Shown here: positions 1-8,982 of the stretch, in pieces
Numbering within the stretch: position 1 is the first letter of the stretch
Layout: each line of letters opens with the position of its first letter
IMG/VR virus record: IMGVR_UViG_3300036766_002280
Coordinates: 1 to 54,802 of that record
DNA length: 54,802 bases
Strand: one strand, 5' to 3'
From: a virus
Program-made: the position numbers and the translations under genes
Notes under the pieces: model-generated
Databases searched by the model: none
Told to the model about the DNA's origin: nothing
The model's input: only the letters and a program-made list of their open reading frames with translations

Positions 1-3000
1 TTTGTTCTAGGAAATTATGCTTATATTACAAATTATGGTTCTAACAACTTTCAAATCTTTGATGTGTCCGTTCCTTCATCAACTTCTCCTCACACATTGC
101 TGAGCACCACCACCACAGGAACAGGACCCTATGATGTTTTTGTGGTGGGTAATTATGCTTATATAGTAGACTATGGTTCTAACAACTTTCAAATCTGGGA
201 TATAAGTTCTCCAACAGCCCCAGTTCTAAAAAGCACCACCATCACAGGAACAGGACCTTTCAGAATTTTTGTGGTAGGAAATTATGCCTATGTAGCAGTT
301 TATACCTCTAACAATTTTCAAATCTTCGACATTACCACAACAGGAACTGCCTACTTTGGGGGTTACGGAAACAGTCCTGGAATAATTGCACGTATTAATC
401 TATCTAGTTTTTCGTTTACAGATTCAGTAACTTTAATTAGTGGGGAAAACAGTCCCAGAAATGGTGTGATAGATGTAACAAATCAATTGCTCTACTGGGC
501 TTTGGATTTATCTCCAGGAAAGATCGTAAAAATAGATTTGAAAACATTTACACGTAGTAGCGTAATTACTCTTCATTCTACTGCATCTCTTCTTTATGCC
601 GCCGCTATTGATGTCCCAAATGGGTTTGCCTACTTCGGAGAGTATGTTAGTCCAGGTAATATAATCAAAGTAAGATTATCAGATTTTACTCTTGTAAATG
701 TTTTACAGCTTAATACTGGAGAGAATCTTCCTCATGATTTATTTATAGATGGTCTGAGTCAGTTTCTTTATGCGGCCTGCTCTACCTCCCCAGGAATTGT
801 TGTCAAAATAAATCTTACTACATTCACAAGAGTTGGGTTTATTACCTTTAACAGTGGTGAAAATTTTTGCAATTCAGGCGTAATAGATACCGTAAATGGA
901 TTTCTATATATTGGCACAGATACCACAGTAGGAAAAGTGGTAAAAATTAATTTAACAACCTTTTTAGAAGTGGGTACGGCACTTTCACTAAATTCAGGAG
1001 AAAATATTCTTTATTCTGCAGTCATAGATCAGCCAAACCAATTTGCTTATTTTGGAACAAAAACTGTTCCAGGAATCGTTGTCAAAATAAATTTAAATGT
1101 AGCAGCTTCTTCCCCACCTACAAGAGTAGGAGCAGTTAGCGGCATTAGTGGAGAAGATAATTTTTATTCTGCAGTCATAGATCAGCCAAATAAGTTGGCT
1201 TACTTCGGATGCGGCACAGACCCAGGAAAAGTAGTTAAGTTTGATTTGAACGTAGGTGCAGGTTCCCCACCAACAAGAGTTGGGGTAGTTAATTTTGTTA
1301 GTGGGGAAAGATACGCCACCTTTGCTGTAATAGATACAACGAATTTATTTCCTGCTTTGAAGAGTACTACCACTACAGGAAATGCCCCCAACAATAGTTT
1401 TACCTTAGGTAATTATACCTATGTGGCCAATTATACTTCAGGCACTTTTCAAATTTTTGACATATCAAATCCAGCATCCCCAGTTCTGAAAAATGGATCT
1501 CCGGGAACTACCACGGGTTCCGGTTGTTATGGCATTTTTGTTGTAGGAATTTATTGCTATATAGTTAATCAGTCTGCCAACACTTTCCAAATCTGGGATA
1601 TAAGTTCCCCCACTGCTCCAGTATTAAAAAGCAGTACTGGTATAGCTGGAACAAACTCATCATATGTTTATGTTTTGAATAATTATGCTTATATAGCAAA
1701 CAGCTCAACAAATGCCTTTATGATTTTTGATGTTTCTTCTTCTAATGCACCAGCTTTAAGAAGTACAACTCCAGTAGGGGCAAGTTCTAATCCACAAGGT
1801 GTTGTTGTAGCTGGAAATTTTTTATATATAGCAAACTACGGCACAAATAATTTTCAGGTGTGGGATATTTCCAATCCTTTAGCACCTTCACAAGTAGGAT
1901 TAAACAACTCAACAGGGGCAGGTTCTAATCCAAGAGAATTGGTAATTGCTGGAAATTATCTCTATATTAATAATACTGGCACCAATGCTTTTCAAATTTG
2001 GGACATCGCTGTCCCTGCTTCTCCAGTTCTAAAAAGTACTACCACAACAGGCACCTATCCGTATGGAATTGGAGTAGTAGGGAATTACGCTTATATTACA
2101 ACCAACTCCTCAAGTCAATTAGATATATGGGATATCAGTTCTCCCACAGTTCCGCTACTAAAAAGTAGAACTCCTACTGGAAGTGGTCCACGAAGCTTGT
2201 GGGTGGTTGGGAATTATGTTTCTTTCACAAATGGAACAGCCAACAATTTCCAAATCTTCGACATTACCACAATTGGAACAGCTTATTTTGCAACAGATAC
2301 ACTAGCCGCAGCAAATATTGTAGTTAGAATAAATTTAACAACTTTTACAAGAACGGATGCCCTTACTTTGAATTCAGCTGAACAAAGAGCAGCTGGTTTT
2401 GTTATTGATACAGTAAATCAGATAGCTTATTTGAGCACCTATAATACTCCTGGTCAAATTGTAAAGATAAATACTGCTTCTTTTACACGAGTTGGAGCCG
2501 TAACAATTTTAGCAGAAAATAGACCCTTTTCGGCTGCTATTGATACTGTAAATCAATTCGCTTATTTTGGGTGCTACGTGTCTCCAGCTATTATTGTAAA
2601 AGTAGATCTAAGTACGTTTGTTAGGGTATTTTCATTAACGTTGAATACGGGAGAAAATCTGGCCTATCATGCTTTGTTGATTGACGTAACTCATCAGCTC
2701 TTGTACGTAGGATTGTATACTACTTCAGGAATTGTAGTAAAAATAGATTTGGCCACGTTTTCAAGATCGGCAGCCTTAACGTTTAATACTGGTGAGAATT
2801 CTATAGGATCAGGGGTAATAGACGTAGCAAATCAATTGATGTATTTTGGAACAGATACTAGTCCTGGAAACATTATAAAGGTAGGCGAAGGAGCTATAAC
2901 AAATTATTCAAAAACATTATCGTTGGATTCATTTTTGCTTACGCATTTTAGTAAACAATCTAATTTTGATGCAGCATTGTGGAATAAAACTTATCCAGAA

Positions 3001-3210
3001 AATTTAGTGTTGCTATGTGCTAGTACTTCAGCTATTAGATTAGACTGGATGGATAACTCCGGTGGAGCATCTAACTTCGTAGTTGAAAGAAGAAGAGATG
3101 ATGAAACAAATTTTACTTCTATTGCTACAGTACCTGCTGGTACTTCAGTTTACGTGGATAGTGGATTAAGTACTGTTTTGGGGTATACTTATAGAGTACG
3201 GTATTATTAA
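1..3210 (+). CDS. LVIVD / beta-propeller repeat adhesin (5' partial)
   Basis: The frame is open from base 1, so the gene starts upstream; the GTG at 64 lies inside a repeat. About 1,069 residues are visible. Two repeat families alternate. LVIVD-type repeats (GNYAYI..., FQIWDISSPTAPVLKS) fill roughly bases 1-340 and 1355-2265. Propeller repeats (SPG.IVKI.L.TF.R, then VIDTVNQFAYFG) fill roughly 343-1345 and 2270-2880. A short linker (KTLSLDSFLLTHF) and a fibronectin-III-like domain (about 2995-3210) close the protein. Such repeat proteins usually bind surfaces, so a receptor-binding or virion-decorating role is inferred from the family and the tail-gene context. No signal peptide can be judged because the N-terminus is missing. 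Confidence 0.8.
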   Translation, partial: FVLGNYAYITNYGSNNFQIFDVSVPSSTSPHTLLSTTTTGTGPYDVFVVGNYAYIVDYGSNNFQIWDISSPTAPVLKSTTITGTGPFRIFVVGNYAYVAVYTSNNFQIFDITTTGTAYFGGYGNSPGIIARINLSSFSFTDSVTLISGENSPRNGVIDVTNQLLYWALDLSPGKIVKIDLKTFTRSSVITLHSTASLLYAAAIDVPNGFAYFGEYVSPGNIIKVRLSDFTLVNVLQLNTGENLPHDLFIDGLSQFLYAACSTSPGIVVKINLTTFTRVGFITFNSGENFCNSGVIDTVNGFLYIGTDTTVGKVVKINLTTFLEVGTALSLNSGENILYSAVIDQPNQFAYFGTKTVPGIVVKINLNVAASSPPTRVGAVSGISGEDNFYSAVIDQPNKLAYFGCGTDPGKVVKFDLNVGAGSPPTRVGVVNFVSGERYATFAVIDTTNLFPALKSTTTTGNAPNNSFTLGNYTYVANYTSGTFQIFDISNPASPVLKNGSPGTTTGSGCYGIFVVGIYCYIVNQSANTFQIWDISSPTAPVLKSSTGIAGTNSSYVYVLNNYAYIANSSTNAFMIFDVSSSNAPALRSTTPVGASSNPQGVVVAGNFLYIANYGTNNFQVWDISNPLAPSQVGLNNSTGAGSNPRELVIAGNYLYINNTGTNAFQIWDIAVPASPVLKSTTTTGTYPYGIGVVGNYAYITTNSSSQLDIWDISSPTVPLLKSRTPTGSGPRSLWVVGNYVSFTNGTANNFQIFDITTIGTAYFATDTLAAANIVVRINLTTFTRTDALTLNSAEQRAAGFVIDTVNQIAYLSTYNTPGQIVKINTASFTRVGAVTILAENRPFSAAIDTVNQFAYFGCYVSPAIIVKVDLSTFVRVFSLTLNTGENLAYHALLIDVTHQLLYVGLYTTSGIVVKIDLATFSRSAALTFNTGENSIGSGVIDVANQLMYFGTDTSPGNIIKVGEGAITNYSKTLSLDSFLLTHFSKQSNFDAALWNKTYPENLVLLCASTSAIRLDWMDNSGGASNFVVERRRDDETNFTSIATVPAGTSVYVDSGLSTVLGYTYRVRYY

Positions 3211-3245
3211 AGAGTTTTGTGAAAGGTATCAATGGAGGTTAGAAA

Positions 3246-5369
3246 TTGAGTTACTACAGGACAAACGCACAAGTAGCAGTTAACGTACGCATGATTACTG
3301 CCGCAGGATCTCCAGTTACAGGATTAACTTTTTCTAATTTTTCTGTTACTTTGATAAAGGGAGGAATTACTGTAAATATAACTAGTTTGTATACTATCGC
3401 CGAGCAACAATATGGTGTGTACCGAATAGCATTAGATTCTTCTGTTACAGGAACAGCTGATATTGACTACGTGTTGATAGTAAGGGATCTAACGGGACTA
3501 GCTCTTACAGACGCAGTTGAGTTTACTCTTTACAATGAATCGATTGATACCGTCAAAGCAGATGTCGATTCTACAACTTCTGTGCTATCAGCGAAGTTAG
3601 ACGTTGTTACAAGTTACACAGACGAAGTAGAACCACTCTTAAAAAACTCTTCTTATGGTTTATCTGCTTTGCAGACGTTGGTAAATAGCCTAAGCACTCA
3701 GTTAGCTACGGCAAGATCAGCTATCGAAGGAGATATCTCATCTTCAAGTAATAGTCAAACCGTTTTGTTGAATCAGATTATAAGCAATCAAAGTTCTGGT
3801 TCTGGATCAATATTAACGCAGATTGCTTTAGTAGCTTCAAAGTGTGACATTGTTCTAAGCTATACCGATGAGGTAGAACCACTTCTAAAAAATACTACCT
3901 ATGGTTTATCTGCCTTAAAAACTGAGTTAGATAGTATTTTAACAAAGGTGCTGTTGACGGCACAAGAAACTGATTTGGTATCTCACATGTCTACCACAAG
4001 TACTAATTTTACTAATCTATCCGCCCAAGTTACAACAGCTGTAAATGATGTGTTAATTAATACCAATTTACTGAATATAATCGTTTCGTACGTAAACACA
4101 CTAAATCCTCTTCTAACGAATGCAACCTATGGCTTATCGGCGTTAAAGGCGGAATTAGATACCATTTTAACCAATGCCTCATTAAACACTACTAGTATAA
4201 ACTCGAATGTTACTTCTCAGACGAATATCACTTCAACTAAGGTGGACGCACTATCTACTACGTTAGGAACCGACTATTCTAATCTTACGAGTCAGATTGG
4301 ATTAATTCCTACCAATCCGTTGAAAGCAAACGACGCTCTGGCTTTGAATTTGGCAAAGTTAGATACGACCGTATCTAGCATCGCTGTATCGGCAGCTCAG
4401 CAGGTTTGGAGTTTTGGGGCAAGATATCTTAGTGGAACATCTGGGGTTAATCAGATAGACGTATCAGGCATCGATGCAGGATTTTTGGTTGGGCAGGATG
4501 CCCACATCAATGTGGCGCTACTTGATTCTACAGCTGTGGCAGTTACAGGAAGAACTTATCCTGGAAGTCTAGGGGTTGGATTCTGGAGAGGTGGGGCATC
4601 AACTACGCCAACAGGGGTTACAGTTCAGGAAACGGCTGCAGGAGTCTACAGGACGACCATTCCAGGGGCTCTGATTAATACTCCTGCAATCGATTATCTT
4701 TTAGTTGTTTCCGATACAAGTAGTGTTGGAACTACTCAGAGAGTTGAGTTTACAGCATTTCAACTCACTGGAATAGCCGGTCCTCGAACAGTAACAGTCA
4801 TAGCAAACGATTCTAATACGTTGTTGCCAATTCCCGATACTCAAATTTATGTCAAGGACCCGACCAATTCAATGATTATTAACAAAGGATTAACGGATGT
4901 ATCTGGAAGGTATACTACGGGGTTAACGGATGGAACTTATAAAGTTATTCTTAGAAAAAGTTTTGTAGATTTTGTCGTTCCACAAAATTTAACAGTATCT
5001 GGAGATACCACAGCAGTTTATCTTGGAGCAGCATTTACTCCAGTAAGTCCTACTAGTCCAACAACGTGTGTAGTCTACGGCTGGATTACAGATTTAGGTG
5101 GTACTGCGGTAAGAAACGCAACTATTATCGCAAAAGATCCAAGTAACGCAAGTTATAGTGGGGTATACAAACTTGGCAAGACATCAAAACAAACTACTAC
5201 CGATAGCAATGGTTACTGGAATTTACAGCTGATTAAAAATTCACAGTTAATTCCTGCAGGTGTGCCTTATCAAGTTGAAATTTCTTATCCGGGGTTTAGT
5301 TATAAGGCATCGGTTGTTATTCCGGATACTTCATCAGTGGAGTTTAGCACAGTGGCACAAACAATATGA
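3246..5369 (+). CDS. Fibre-like virion protein with repeated helical linkers and Ig/CarboxypepD-reg-like domains
   Basis: The 707-residue protein starts with TTG at 3246, chosen because GGAGG (3234-3238) lies 7 bases upstream. An N-terminal beta domain (about 1-97) is followed by a Ser/Thr/Asn-rich helical region. That region holds three copies of a segment like SYTDEVEPLLKNSSYGLSAL, near residues 123, 205 and 281. A second copy of the N-terminal-type domain lies at about 405-510. Two carboxypeptidase-regulatory-like beta sandwiches follow (about 515-590 and 600-707), a type common in phage fibre and whisker proteins. The architecture suggests an elongated fibre. Its exact place on the virion cannot be told. 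It shares an ATGA overlap with the next gene. Confidence 0.7.
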   Translation: MSYYRTNAQVAVNVRMITAAGSPVTGLTFSNFSVTLIKGGITVNITSLYTIAEQQYGVYRIALDSSVTGTADIDYVLIVRDLTGLALTDAVEFTLYNESIDTVKADVDSTTSVLSAKLDVVTSYTDEVEPLLKNSSYGLSALQTLVNSLSTQLATARSAIEGDISSSSNSQTVLLNQIISNQSSGSGSILTQIALVASKCDIVLSYTDEVEPLLKNTTYGLSALKTELDSILTKVLLTAQETDLVSHMSTTSTNFTNLSAQVTTAVNDVLINTNLLNIIVSYVNTLNPLLTNATYGLSALKAELDTILTNASLNTTSINSNVTSQTNITSTKVDALSTTLGTDYSNLTSQIGLIPTNPLKANDALALNLAKLDTTVSSIAVSAAQQVWSFGARYLSGTSGVNQIDVSGIDAGFLVGQDAHINVALLDSTAVAVTGRTYPGSLGVGFWRGGASTTPTGVTVQETAAGVYRTTIPGALINTPAIDYLLVVSDTSSVGTTQRVEFTAFQLTGIAGPRTVTVIANDSNTLLPIPDTQIYVKDPTNSMIINKGLTDVSGRYTTGLTDGTYKVILRKSFVDFVVPQNLTVSGDTTAVYLGAAFTPVSPTSPTTCVVYGWITDLGGTAVRNATIIAKDPSNASYSGVYKLGKTSKQTTTDSNGYWNLQLIKNSQLIPAGVPYQVEISYPGFSYKASVVIPDTSSVEFSTVAQTI

Positions 5370-6241
5370 TTGTTAAATTGGTAAATGTTTTAAAATTTAT
5401 TTTGAAGCATTGTCGTTGTGGTTGTGGAGAGAAAGTAAAGTTTGGTAATAGATTCATTAGTGGGCATAATTTAGGAATTTCTTGGAATAAAGGGCTGTCT
5501 AAAGAAGTTGACAAGCGCCTAAGAATCATGGCTGAAAATAAGATAGGTAAGAAGCATACAAAGGAATCTAAGAGAAAAATGGGTTTGTCTAATGTAGGAC
5601 GTCGTGGATGGAATAAAGGATTGACCAAAGAAACAGACGAAAGAGTAAAAAAACAGGCTGAAAAAATGTTATCAAAAGAGTATAATACGTGTTTTCTTTT
5701 AGGTAAAAAATTATACGAAGAAAGTAAGGAATATTTTTGTGCCTGTGGTTGTGGTCAAAAAATAGTTTTGAAGCACTGGCATAGATCTGAAGGAGTTCCA
5801 AAATATCTTCATGGGCACAATGCTAAAACTTTTGAATTCAAACAAAAACAAAAAGAATGGATTCGGCAGAAAGTTATTCCATTTCAAGACACTTCTATCG
5901 AAATCAAACTTCAAAATGCTTTAACAAGAGAAAATATCATTTTCGAAAAACATAAGCCAATTATAGGACATCCAGACATTTTCATATCGCCGAACGTCTG
6001 TGTTTTCGCAGACGGCGACTACTGGCACGGCAATCCAAAGTTTTATAAGGAAAGCGATACTATTGCTATAGACAAAAGAGCTCAAGAAATCTGGGACAAA
6101 GATTTGAGCATAACCAAAACTTTAACATCCAAAGGCTATACCATTCTCCGCTTCTGGGAACACGAGATAAATAGTAATTTAGAAGAATGTATTAGCAGGA
6201 TAAAAGAGATTCATAGTTCGATCGATTTTTCCACTCTTTAG
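5366..6241 (+). CDS. Vsr-like (EDxHD-type) homing endonuclease with NUMOD3 motifs
   Basis: A 291-residue free-standing endonuclease. Two short Cys/His motifs (CRCGCGEK...GHN near residue 17 and CACGCGQK...GHN near 125) look like small zinc-binding modules. Between them are NUMOD3-like DNA-binding motifs (WNKGLSKEVDKR, KKHTKESKRKMG, WNKGLTKETDER). The C-terminal half has a Vsr-type nuclease core: GHPDIFISPNVCVFADGDYWHG, in two parts PDIF and FADGDYWHG, followed by a segment ending ILRFWEHEI. Known EDxHD enzymes such as I-Bth0305I share this fold and are mobile. The ATG overlaps the stop of the fibre gene (ATGA), so translation is probably coupled to a late structural gene. No own promoter was seen. 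Confidence 0.85.
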   Translation: MIVKLVNVLKFILKHCRCGCGEKVKFGNRFISGHNLGISWNKGLSKEVDKRLRIMAENKIGKKHTKESKRKMGLSNVGRRGWNKGLTKETDERVKKQAEKMLSKEYNTCFLLGKKLYEESKEYFCACGCGQKIVLKHWHRSEGVPKYLHGHNAKTFEFKQKQKEWIRQKVIPFQDTSIEIKLQNALTRENIIFEKHKPIIGHPDIFISPNVCVFADGDYWHGNPKFYKESDTIAIDKRAQEIWDKDLSITKTLTSKGYTILRFWEHEINSNLEECISRIKEIHSSIDFSTL

Positions 6242-6265
6242 AAATTAGAAGGAGAATACTTCCCA

Positions 6266-6535
6266 ATGGAAATTTCTGAAAGTTCAAAAGATAAAATACT
6301 AGATTTAGATAAAAGATTTGAAGCAATGGATGGTGTTTTAGAGGGTGTGGTTCAAGGGCAAGCTGAATTGAGAATGATTCACGTAAAAAAGCTTATGTGC
6401 CATAGTATAAAGAAGGAAGATATATTTGTTGGATGCACTAAAACAGCGGATGATTGTCTTCTTTTCGGGGATCCACAGTGCTGCATACACAGATTAAATA
6501 CGAGTACGAATACGAATACGAACACGATTTTGTAG
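6266..6535 (+). CDS. Small cysteine-containing protein with microsatellite tail, unknown
   Basis: An 89-residue protein with an AAGGAG ribosome site upstream. I do not recognise it. The N-terminal half is charged and probably helical (KILDLDKRFEAMDGVLEGV). The middle has five cysteines (MCHS, VGCTK, DDCLL, QCCIH). The last residues, NTSTNTNTNT, are encoded by a hexanucleotide-like repeat of the form AATACG/AGTACG (about 6497-6528). It sits between a homing endonuclease and a coiled-coil membrane protein. Its N-terminal helix resembles that of the next protein, which could mean a loosely related or partner protein. Confidence 0.55.
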   Translation: MEISESSKDKILDLDKRFEAMDGVLEGVVQGQAELRMIHVKKLMCHSIKKEDIFVGCTKTADDCLLFGDPQCCIHRLNTSTNTNTNTIL

Positions 6536-6550
6536 AGGAGAACGAACTTA

Positions 6551-6883
6551 ATGTCGGTAGATGAGCTCGAGCTTTTGCTGGCCCGCCTCGATGAGCGCAG
6601 CCGCAGTATGGAAAAATCGATTAATCAAATTGTAAGCGACCAAAAAGATACTAATAAAATTTTGGCTCAAATGGCAAAGGAACAGGAGCGAGTAAACATT
6701 CTTGATGCTGATTTAAGAAATCTAAAAGCAGAAGTTACGAAGAATAGTGAGTGGGTTGATTGCCAAACACGTGATCAACTAAAACGAAAAAATGATTTTA
6801 TTTTTGAATTACTAAAATTTTTAGTTATTGCCATGATCGGTGGGGTTCTTGGGAGCCTAGGAATTCGAGTAATAGAAAAATAA
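6551..6883 (+). CDS. Coiled-coil protein with C-terminal membrane helix (XhlA/holin-like)
   Basis: A 110-residue protein preceded by GAGGAG. Residues 1-80 form a heptad-rich coiled coil (LLARLDERSRSMEKSINQIV and onward). One hydrophobic helix lies near the C-terminus (FLVIAMIGGVLGSLGI) with a basic end. This plan resembles XhlA-type haemolysin/holin-associated proteins and other phage membrane-anchored coiled coils. A lysis role is possible, but no endolysin is adjacent, so the function is only suggested. Confidence 0.6.
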   Translation: MSVDELELLLARLDERSRSMEKSINQIVSDQKDTNKILAQMAKEQERVNILDADLRNLKAEVTKNSEWVDCQTRDQLKRKNDFIFELLKFLVIAMIGGVLGSLGIRVIEK

Positions 6884-6922
6884 AGAACGAACGAACGTTA
6901 CGAACGAAAGAAGAGGTGAGAA

Positions 6923-7414
6923 ATGGCAGCAAATGTTCAGATCCACGAAATAGTATCTGCTAGCGCTGGGGTGGATAAAACAAGCAGTACGATTCGATTC
7001 AAAGCAGCTGATACTACGTCTGTTGATACATCGAACGGGGTGGTAATTCCAAGCTCAGGAACAACCTATAGTTTTACAAAGCAGTTGAGATTTAATTTCA
7101 ACACAGCTCCAGTTACGAACATTCAAAATCTTAGGGCCTACAGTGCTGGTGGGGCAGGATTTGGAACTGGAGTAGGGGTAAATTATGATACCACGAATGT
7201 CTTTGGTAGTAACTTCAGTGTGAGTCTTGGAGGTACTAGTTTCTTTACGAAAACGAGTGGCTCTCCTATTGTCCTTGATACTACAAATGTTGGTCCCTTT
7301 ACTGGTACAGGGTATAAGGGTGATATTTTACGCCTGCAAATGAATCTAATATCGACCGCAACTGCAGGATTACTTGCTGCCCAGACAGCAACATTCACCT
7401 ACGACGAATCGTAA
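6923..7414 (+). CDS. Putative virion structural protein
   Basis: A 163-residue protein after an AGAGGTGAG ribosome site. It is rich in Ser, Thr, Gly and Asn with alternating beta-strand patterns (SFTKQLRFNFNTAPVTNIQN), no cysteine and no charged enzyme motif. This composition is typical of phage decoration or tail proteins. It begins MAANVQIHEIVSASAG. I cannot assign it to a specific family. The upstream gap contains short ACGAACGAA iterations (6885-6908). Confidence 0.55.
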   Translation: MAANVQIHEIVSASAGVDKTSSTIRFKAADTTSVDTSNGVVIPSSGTTYSFTKQLRFNFNTAPVTNIQNLRAYSAGGAGFGTGVGVNYDTTNVFGSNFSVSLGGTSFFTKTSGSPIVLDTTNVGPFTGTGYKGDILRLQMNLISTATAGLLAAQTATFTYDES

Positions 7415-7424
7415 TGGAGTCACA

Positions 7425-7799
7425 ATGATGGAAATCAGCACAGATGTTAAACTCAATTACCAGTGGGAAATCCAAACAGTAGAAGACGTAGTTTACAGCC
7501 AGTATCTTGAGACGGGACAGGAACTTAGTTTTGACATTGTTCCATTAAGTAAGGTCTGCAGAATTTCTTTGATTTCAAAGTTAGACAATCTTCCTCGTCA
7601 TGATTGCATTATCGATCTCGCTAAAGGGGAACGATTAGTAAAAAGATTTGGAAGAGGTATTATTAAAGAAAAAGAATCTGAAGGATATGCTACTGTTGAA
7701 TATCTTCAATGCGTTGAGACCACTAGTTATAGATTGTGGTTATTTTCTTCAAATGGCAGATGTTTGGTAACACATCCTAATTTTGAGTTGTATTTGTAG
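7425..7799 (+). CDS. Conserved-looking phage hypothetical protein
   Basis: The start is ATG at 7425 or the adjacent ATG at 7428; GGAG at 7416-7419 is 5 or 8 bases upstream. The longer frame from 7374 would overlap the previous gene and lacks a ribosome site. The 124-residue product is mixed alpha/beta (KLNYQWEIQTVEDVVYSQYL) with two cysteines near the C-terminus. I do not recognise a family. It lies between virion-type genes, so a structural role is plausible by context only. Confidence 0.5.
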   Translation: MMEISTDVKLNYQWEIQTVEDVVYSQYLETGQELSFDIVPLSKVCRISLISKLDNLPRHDCIIDLAKGERLVKRFGRGIIKEKESEGYATVEYLQCVETTSYRLWLFSSNGRCLVTHPNFELYL

Positions 7800-7805
7800 G
7801 TAAAA

Positions 7806-8933
7806 ATGGGTTTTATTTTAGCTGATACTTTAAATATAGGCACTACGTACAACGATGCTATTGCATCTGCCATTGATCTTGCAAACCAGGTTTTATATGT
7901 TGCTGCAACGAAAGGTACAAACGATTATTTTAACGTATTCAAAATATCTTTAACAACGTTTACACTTGTTGGAACAGTTAGTATTGCTGTGGCTTCAGCA
8001 ACTCAACCTTCTGCTTGCATGTCAATTGACTTAACAGGTAGAAAGTTATACGTAGCAAGACGAAATATAGGTGGTAACAATATGTTGGCTAGAATTGATC
8101 TGAATACTTTTACTTTAGATATTTCCAATTTGATTGGAAATGCTATTCAATATGGGTTAATTTATAGTGGTACCACCTTGTATGCTAATACCACAAACAA
8201 TATTACTTTATTAATTAATCCGTCAAATTTAGTTGTAACTTCTTCCGTAACACGAAGTGCCATTATAGCAGGAGGAGGTTTCTGCGTTGTACAAGATCAA
8301 TCAGGAAATCGTTATTGGAATAATACCTCTAATCCCGAACATCTTTCCAAGAACGAACCAGGAACTGGGCTGACTTTAAACAATGATGTAAGTTATTGTA
8401 CTTTTTCAAGCCAAACAATGGTTTTTGATTCTGTAAATAATCTAATCTATGTGTCAGGAACTGATTATTCTACTAAGTCGAAAGTTGCTATTGCAAAAAT
8501 TTCTACATTAAGTTATACAGATGTGGGATCTTTTATTCTGTCTTCTTTGGCCGCATCCACTTACGGGTACTCGGGAATTGCCACTGATGGCACTTATATT
8601 TTTTTAGCTAATGGAGTCAATTATTACAAAGTTGCTATTGCTACAGGTTCTATAGTAAATTCTATTACAACAGGAACAGTTGGAGTACATCAAATTCAAG
8701 TAGACCCAACATATCAATACGTTTATTACATTGGAAGTGTGGGAGGAAATGCTGGTGTTGCTAAAGTTTCTTATGGTCCTACTGGGACAAAAACTTTATC
8801 AATTGATTCATTGTTGCTTCAGCATAGTTTAAAAACTTCAGGATTAGATGCAAGCTTGTATCGATTACCATCGCCTGATACAGTTAAAAAGCCAATAAAA
8901 AGGTTATTTGGTTACAAAAGAAATATCAATTGA
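7806..8933 (+). CDS. Beta-propeller (YVTN-like) virion adhesin
   Basis: A 375-residue protein made of propeller-like repeats (AIDLANQVLYVAAT, VFDSVNNLIYVSGT, QVDPTYQYVYYIGS). The repeats resemble the propeller blocks of the protein at the left edge of the window. It also shares that protein's post-propeller peptide: KTLSIDSLLLQHSLKTSGLD here against KTLSLDSFLLTHFSKQSNFD there. It ends with a basic tail (KKPIKRLFGYKRNIN). A binding role on the virion surface is inferred. It starts 6 bases after the previous stop and has only a weak ribosome site (GTAGGTAAAA). Confidence 0.6.
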   Translation: MGFILADTLNIGTTYNDAIASAIDLANQVLYVAATKGTNDYFNVFKISLTTFTLVGTVSIAVASATQPSACMSIDLTGRKLYVARRNIGGNNMLARIDLNTFTLDISNLIGNAIQYGLIYSGTTLYANTTNNITLLINPSNLVVTSSVTRSAIIAGGGFCVVQDQSGNRYWNNTSNPEHLSKNEPGTGLTLNNDVSYCTFSSQTMVFDSVNNLIYVSGTDYSTKSKVAIAKISTLSYTDVGSFILSSLAASTYGYSGIATDGTYIFLANGVNYYKVAIATGSIVNSITTGTVGVHQIQVDPTYQYVYYIGSVGGNAGVAKVSYGPTGTKTLSIDSLLLQHSLKTSGLDASLYRLPSPDTVKKPIKRLFGYKRNIN

Positions 8934-8982
8934 CGTAAAGTAGAATAGAAAACGTTAAACAATTTTGTAGGAGGGTAAATCC

